This document shows, piece by piece, positions 59,348-64,000 of a stretch of 64,000 bases of DNA. The notes beneath the pieces are model-generated. The model was not told the DNA's origin. It did no database searches and saw only the letters and a program-made list of their open reading frames with translations. Each line of letters opens with the position of its first letter. The stretch's first letter is position 1. Origin of the DNA: Sphingomonas sp. 3P27F8 (lineage in GTDB: Bacteria; Pseudomonadota; Alphaproteobacteria; Sphingomonadales; Sphingomonadaceae). A program made the position numbers and the translations under genes. The stretch lies in NCBI RefSeq assembly GCF_005502745.1, contig NZ_SCNL01000002.1, positions 1 through 64,000 of the forward strand, given 5' to 3'.

Positions 59348-62300
59348 ATGTCGCGCATTTTCATCGATCGCCCGATCTTCGCCTGGGTTCTCGCAATCAT
59401 CGTGATGATGGCGGGAATCGGCGCGATCATGGGGTTGCCGATCGCGCAATATCCCGATGTCGCGCCGCCGCAGGTATCGATCCGCGCCACCTATCCCGGC
59501 GCGAACGCACAGACGATCCAGAATTCTGTGACGCAGATTATCGAGCAGCAGCTCACCGGCATCGACGGTCTGCTCTATTTCAGCTCGTCCTCCTCGTCGC
59601 GCGGCTCGGTGTCGATCACCGCCACGTTCGCCAAGGGCACCGACCCCGATATCGCGCAGGTTCAGGTGCAGAACCAGGTGCAGCAGGCGATCAGCCGCCT
59701 GCCCACCCAGGTGCAGCAACAGGGGCTGGTCGTCCGCAAGTCCAACCCCGACTTTCTGCTGATCGCCGGCGTTTATGACATCACCGACAAGCTGACCAAT
59801 CAGGATGTGTCGGATTATCTCGTATCGAACCTGCAGGAGCCGCTCGGTCGTCTTCAGGGCGTGGGCGACACCAACGTGTTCGGATCGCAATATGCGATGC
59901 GGATCTGGCTGGATCCGGCGAAGCTGGCCAGTTTCTCGCTGATCCCGGGTGACGTCATCACCGCTATCACCAACCAGAACACCGAGGTGGCGGCGGGCGA
60001 GATCGGCGGCCAGCCGATGCCGCAGGATCAGATGCTGAACGCCACCGTCACAGCGCAGTCGCGGCTCCAGACACCCGAACAGTTCCGCGCGATCATCCTG
60101 AAGACGCTGCCCTCGGGCGCAACGGTGCGGCTGGCGGATGTGGCGCGGATCGAGCTGGGGGCGGAGAGCTACGCGGCAACCAGCCGCGTGAACCGCCACC
60201 CCGGCGCGGGCATCGCCGTGTTGCTCGCGCCGGGCGCGGATGCGCTCAAGACCGCGGAACTCGTCAAGGCTGAAATCGCGCGCGTCGCCAAGACCTTTCC
60301 ACCCAATCTGCGCATCGCCTATTCAAGCGATTCAACGGACTTTATCAAACTGTCGATCCACGAGGTGGTGAAAACGCTGATCGAGGCAATCATACTCGTC
60401 GTGATCGTCATGTTCGTTTTCCTGCAAAGCTGGCGCGCGACGCTGGTGCCCACGATCGCGGTGCCGGTGGTGTTGCTCGGCACGTTCGCGATCTTCTACA
60501 TCGTCGGCTTCACGATCAACACGCTCACGCTGTTCGGCCTTGTGCTGGCGATCGGGCTGCTCGTCGATGATGCGATCGTGGTGGTGGAGAATGTCGAACG
60601 GCTGATGGAGGAAAATCCCGAGATGACGCCTCGGGAAGCGACGATCGAATCGATGAACGAGATCACGGTGGCGCTGGTCGCGATCGCGCTGGTGCTGTCC
60701 GCGGTGTTCCTGCCGATGGCGTTTTTCGGCGGATCGACAGGCGTGATCTATCGCCAGTTCTCGCTGACGATCATTTCCGCGATGATGCTTTCCGTGGCGG
60801 TGGCGATCATCTTGTCACCGGCAATCACCTCGCATCTCCTGAAGCAGAAAAGCAAGGAGCGGCCCGCCGATGAAACATGGCTTGGTCGCCGCGCGCCATG
60901 GCTGATTTCGGGCGCCGATCGCGCCAAGACGTGGTTCAATCACAATTTCGATCGCGGCGTGCAACGCTATACCGCCGCGGTTGGCCGGGTGGTGGAGCGC
61001 AAATGGCTGTTCCTGGGCATCTACGCCGTCACCGTGGCGTTGTTGGCCGTATTGTTCCTGCGCTTGCCGACCGGCTTTTTGCCGACCGAGGATCAGGGTG
61101 GCGCGATCGTCCAGTTCCGCCTGCCGGCCGGCGCGACGCTAGGCCGCACTACGCAGGTCCAGCGCGAGATCGAGAAATATTTCGCGGAACATGAGGGCGC
61201 CAACACGAAAACACTGTTCACGGTCGCTGGCGGCGGCGGCGGCGGCGTTAGCGGTCAAAACACGGGACAGGGCTTTCTCGCCTTCACGGACTGGGATGCG
61301 CGCAAGGGCACAGAGAATGGCGCGGACGCGATCGTCGCCCGCGCAGCCGCCGCATTCAGCGGTTTTCGCGACGCGCAGGTTTTCGCGCTGATCCCGCCGG
61401 CCATTCGCGGCCTCGGCCAGTCCGAAGGCTTCACGATGGAGTTGCAGAACACCGGCGGCCTGTCGTTGCAGGAGTTCGAGGCGGCGCGAGACAAGTTGCT
61501 GGCGATGGCGATGGCCGATACGAAACTCGGCGGCATCCGGCTTACCGAACTGCCCGATATCGGCACGCTTCAGGTTGACACCGATGCGCAGAAGATCGCT
61601 GCGCTGGGCCTGACGCAGAATGACGTCAACACCACGCTTTCCACCGCATGGGGCGGCCGTTACGTCAACGACTTCGTGGATCGCGGCCGGGTCAAGCGCG
61701 TGTATGTTCAGGGCGATGCGCCGTTCCGGTCGAAGCCGGAGGATATTGGCCAATGGTTCGTACGCGGCACGAACGGGCAGATGGCCCCCTTCTCTTCCTT
61801 CGCCTCCACCAGCTGGTCGCAGGCGCCGACGACGCTGTCACGTTTCAATGGCGTTCAGAGCTTCGAATTCCAGGGTGCTGGCGCACAAGGGGTAAGCTCG
61901 GGCGACGCCATGAACCGGATCGCCGCGCTCGCCGCGCAGATACCGGGAACCAGCATCGCATGGGCGGGCGTCTCCTATCAGGAACGTTTGTCGTCCGGCC
62001 AGGCCCCTTTGCTTTACGGCCTGTCGCTCATCGTGGTGTTCCTCTGCCTCGCCGCGCTTTACGAAAGCTGGTCGATCCCGCTTGCCGTGCTGCTGGTCAT
62101 CCCGCTCGGGCTTGTCGGAGCGATCCTGTTCGTAACGCTGCGCGGGCTTACCAATGACGTCTATCTCCAGATCGGCCTGCTGACGACGATGGGGCTAGCC
62201 GCCAAGAACGCCATCCTCATGATCGAATTCGCGGAGCAGGAGGAAAAGAAGGGCAAGCGCGTGATCGAAGCAGCGCTCGCGGCCGCACGCATCCGCCTGC

Positions 62301-62563
62301 GCCCGATCCTGATGACCAGCTTCGCCTTCATCTTCGGCGTGCTGCCGCTGGCGATCTCCACCGGCGCGGGGGCGAACAGCCGCATCGCGATCGGCACGGC
62401 CGTGATCGGCGGGATGCTTACCGCTACAATCCTGGCGATCTTCTATATTCCGATGTTCTTCGTGCTGGTGCGGCGTGGTTTCCGAGATACGCTCGCGCGA
62501 TTGCATGGCGAGCATAGAGGGTATCGCCCGTCCCCGCCCGTATCGCAGGCCGGTGAATCATGA
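59348..62563 (+). CDS. RND efflux pump inner-membrane subunit (HAE1 family, AcrB/MexB-like)
   Basis: A 1071-residue proton-driven multidrug pump. It has 12 membrane segments and two large periplasmic porter loops. The proton-relay Asp pair is in GLLVDDAIVVVENVER and the partner Lys in GLAAKNAILMIEFAEQ. N-terminal FIDRPIFAWVLAIIVMMAGIGAI and QYPDVAPPQVSIRATYPGA are typical of HAE1. It forms a trimer with the adaptor and the OprM-type channel encoded on either side. The substrate range is not readable. Its last bases overlap the channel gene start. Confidence 0.97.
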   Translation: MSRIFIDRPIFAWVLAIIVMMAGIGAIMGLPIAQYPDVAPPQVSIRATYPGANAQTIQNSVTQIIEQQLTGIDGLLYFSSSSSSRGSVSITATFAKGTDPDIAQVQVQNQVQQAISRLPTQVQQQGLVVRKSNPDFLLIAGVYDITDKLTNQDVSDYLVSNLQEPLGRLQGVGDTNVFGSQYAMRIWLDPAKLASFSLIPGDVITAITNQNTEVAAGEIGGQPMPQDQMLNATVTAQSRLQTPEQFRAIILKTLPSGATVRLADVARIELGAESYAATSRVNRHPGAGIAVLLAPGADALKTAELVKAEIARVAKTFPPNLRIAYSSDSTDFIKLSIHEVVKTLIEAIILVVIVMFVFLQSWRATLVPTIAVPVVLLGTFAIFYIVGFTINTLTLFGLVLAIGLLVDDAIVVVENVERLMEENPEMTPREATIESMNEITVALVAIALVLSAVFLPMAFFGGSTGVIYRQFSLTIISAMMLSVAVAIILSPAITSHLLKQKSKERPADETWLGRRAPWLISGADRAKTWFNHNFDRGVQRYTAAVGRVVERKWLFLGIYAVTVALLAVLFLRLPTGFLPTEDQGGAIVQFRLPAGATLGRTTQVQREIEKYFAEHEGANTKTLFTVAGGGGGGVSGQNTGQGFLAFTDWDARKGTENGADAIVARAAAAFSGFRDAQVFALIPPAIRGLGQSEGFTMELQNTGGLSLQEFEAARDKLLAMAMADTKLGGIRLTELPDIGTLQVDTDAQKIAALGLTQNDVNTTLSTAWGGRYVNDFVDRGRVKRVYVQGDAPFRSKPEDIGQWFVRGTNGQMAPFSSFASTSWSQAPTTLSRFNGVQSFEFQGAGAQGVSSGDAMNRIAALAAQIPGTSIAWAGVSYQERLSSGQAPLLYGLSLIVVFLCLAALYESWSIPLAVLLVIPLGLVGAILFVTLRGLTNDVYLQIGLLTTMGLAAKNAILMIEFAEQEEKKGKRVIEAALAAARIRLRPILMTSFAFIFGVLPLAISTGAGANSRIAIGTAVIGGMLTATILAIFYIPMFFVLVRRGFRDTLARLHGEHRGYRPSPPVSQAGES

Positions 62564-64000
62564 TGCGTCGCGCATTTCTGCTGGCCGGCGGCGCCGCGCT
62601 TTCGGCGTGCAGCATGACGCCAAAATATGTGCGTCCGGATCTGCCCGTTCCCTCGTCATGGCCGGTGGGCGACGCGTATCTGAGGCAAAGCGAGGCGGCG
62701 CTGCCCAGTGTCACCTATCGCGATATCTTCCGGGACACGCGGCTCCAGCGCGTCATCGATCAGGCGCTCGCCAATAACCGCGACTTGCGCATTGCGGCGG
62801 CGAATATCGCTGCCGCCCGTGCGCAATATCGCATCCAGCGCGGCGAACTGTTTCCCACGATCGCCGCCAACGGCGCATACAGTTACAGTCACAGCAATAG
62901 CCCGGCCGCCGGAAACGCGGCCACGACGGACTCTCTTTCCGCGGGAATCGGGATTACCGGCTTCGAAATCGACTTGTTCGGCCGGGTCCGCTCGCTGACC
63001 AGTGCCGCGCTGAACCGCTATTTCGCGCAGGAAGCGACCGCGCGCGCCACCCGGCTGACGCTCGTCGGCGATATCGCCGGTGCGTGGCTGAGTTATGCGG
63101 CGGATCGCAGCCTGCTCGGCATCGCAGAGGAAACGGCAGCCAACGCGCGCCGCAGCGTATCGCTGACCGATGCGCGTCTGAAAGGTGGCATCGCGCCTCG
63201 CACCGATCTGCGGCAGGCGGAACAGGTGCTCGCGAGCGCTGAATCCGATCTCGCACAGCAGAAGACCGCGCTCGCGCAGGATGTGAACGCCCTTCAACTA
63301 CTGGTCGGCGCGCCGATCGACCCCGCGCTGCTGCCCGGATCGATCGATGAAGCGGCCAGCAACATCGCCGCCTTGCCAGCCGGGCTCGATTCGGGCGTCT
63401 TGCTGCGCCGCCCCGATGTAGTGAGTGCGGAATATACGCTTCGTGCGGCCAATGCCGAGATCGGCGCCGCTCGCGCCGCGCTGTTTCCCCGGATCACGCT
63501 CACCGGCCTCCTAGGTTTGGCCAGCGGCGCGCTCTCCTCGCTGTTCAGTAGCGGCGCGTTCAGTTATTCGGGAAGCGCGAACGCTGCTTATCCCATTTTC
63601 AGCGGCGGCGCGGCGCGCGCCGGCGTCGCTCAATCCGAGGCGCAGCGCGACGCCGCGGTCGCCAGTTATGAAAAGGCGATCCAGACGGCGTTCAGCGAGG
63701 TCGCCGATGCGCTCGCCCGACAGGGAACCATCGCTGATCAGCTTGGCGCGGATCAACGAAACGTGGATGCCGCACTGGACAATTACCGGCTGGCAGACGC
63801 GCGCTATCGCGGGGCTATCGATACCTTTCTTGCATCGCTGGTCGCCCAGCGTTCGCTTTACACCGCGCAGCGCGGCCTCGTGCAGACCAAGCTGACCCGC
63901 GCCACCAATCTGGTCACTCTGTACCGTGTCTTGGGCGGAGATTCGCTGCTCCAGAGCGCCCCGACCGGACCGACGCTTTCTGGCCAGCAGGACCCGCGAC
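62560..64000 (+). CDS. RND efflux outer-membrane channel lipoprotein (NodT/OprM family), 3' truncated
   Basis: At least 480 residues, cut by the window end near the natural C terminus. The lipobox is ALSAC. Two outer-membrane-efflux repeats are visible, each with a long helical hairpin (LRIAAANIAAARAQYRIQRGELFPTI and AEYTLRAANAEIGAARAALFPRI). The second barrel hairpin region ends in QTAFSEVADALARQ and LVAQRSLYTAQRGLVQTKLTRATNLVTLYRVLGG. It completes the tripartite efflux system. ATG 62560 overlaps the pump stop by 4 bp (ATGA). Confidence 0.94.
   Translation, partial: MMRRAFLLAGGAALSACSMTPKYVRPDLPVPSSWPVGDAYLRQSEAALPSVTYRDIFRDTRLQRVIDQALANNRDLRIAAANIAAARAQYRIQRGELFPTIAANGAYSYSHSNSPAAGNAATTDSLSAGIGITGFEIDLFGRVRSLTSAALNRYFAQEATARATRLTLVGDIAGAWLSYAADRSLLGIAEETAANARRSVSLTDARLKGGIAPRTDLRQAEQVLASAESDLAQQKTALAQDVNALQLLVGAPIDPALLPGSIDEAASNIAALPAGLDSGVLLRRPDVVSAEYTLRAANAEIGAARAALFPRITLTGLLGLASGALSSLFSSGAFSYSGSANAAYPIFSGGAARAGVAQSEAQRDAAVASYEKAIQTAFSEVADALARQGTIADQLGADQRNVDAALDNYRLADARYRGAIDTFLASLVAQRSLYTAQRGLVQTKLTRATNLVTLYRVLGGDSLLQSAPTGPTLSGQQDPR

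Noticed and set aside
58070..60199. 709-codon frame antisense to the RND adaptor and pump genes
   Set aside because: It overlaps two strongly conserved genes and shows no domain or Shine-Dalgarno signal.

Overview
The window is a stretch of high-GC chromosomal DNA that reads as core genome of a Sphingomonas-like alphaproteobacterium (Sphingomonadales). This is inferred from the protein repertoire: a large TonB-dependent receptor, the comF/grx/nitrilase/DUF1178 cluster, yajC-secD-secF followed by an Mth938-domain gene, a stand-alone SWIB protein, a CIRCE-controlled groESL and a PEP-CTERM-type sugar transferase with PrsK/PrsR. No rRNA, CRISPR array, insertion sequence, integrase or phage module was seen. 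Two tRNA genes are present, Arg-CCT and Pro-GGG, both on the minus strand.

Layout. 1-5.9 kb: the tail of a LOTUS-domain protein, a secreted M28 peptidase, a CYTH protein, EttA, and a folE-folM-like-folB pterin/folate operon. 6.1-9.5 kb: a TonB-dependent receptor with a UUCG-loop terminator and a SWIB protein. 9.6-13.5 kb: tRNA-Arg, then DUF1178, nitrilase, glutaredoxin and ComF genes facing an NDUFAF5-like methyltransferase, then tRNA-Pro and an ABM monooxygenase. 13.6-16.9 kb: yajC-secD-secF-Mth938, the Sec accessory operon. 16.9-27.0 kb: GT4 glycosyltransferase, polyprenyl diphosphate synthase, chorismate mutase, CPBP protease, glpX, an ABC-F protein, dapD, a HAD nucleotidase, an LLM flavoprotein and a MASE1-GGDEF diguanylate cyclase. 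27.1-29.5 kb: a two-component system with a PepSY protein.

29.6-38.5 kb: an exopolysaccharide/PEP-CTERM regulatory block. GDP-mannose pyrophosphorylase diverges from sugar transferase, prsK, prsR and a TPR protein, followed by a DUF815 ATPase. 38.4-44.4 kb: Uup, groEL, groES with CIRCE, a MATE exporter and a small lipoprotein. 44.5-48.7 kb: a signalling operon of an EAL phosphodiesterase, a TPR hybrid histidine kinase and a single-domain receiver. 48.7-49.2 kb: a 560-bp low-GC gap holding a 17-codon hydrophobic micro-ORF with a good Shine-Dalgarno site, followed immediately by a long imperfect hairpin. This is the least explained DNA in the window. 49.2-50.7 kb: a Baeyer-Villiger-type flavin monooxygenase. 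50.8-57.1 kb: tamA-tamB. 57.2-58.0 kb: a crotonase lacking both usual catalytic glutamates. 58.1-64 kb: a tripartite RND efflux operon cut by the window end.

Most genes are well-known families in tight operons with 1-20 bp overlaps. The unusual parts are the micro-ORF/hairpin locus, the folM-like pteridine reductase inside the folate operon, the Prs cassette without an exosortase, and the paired c-di-GMP and phosphorelay genes.
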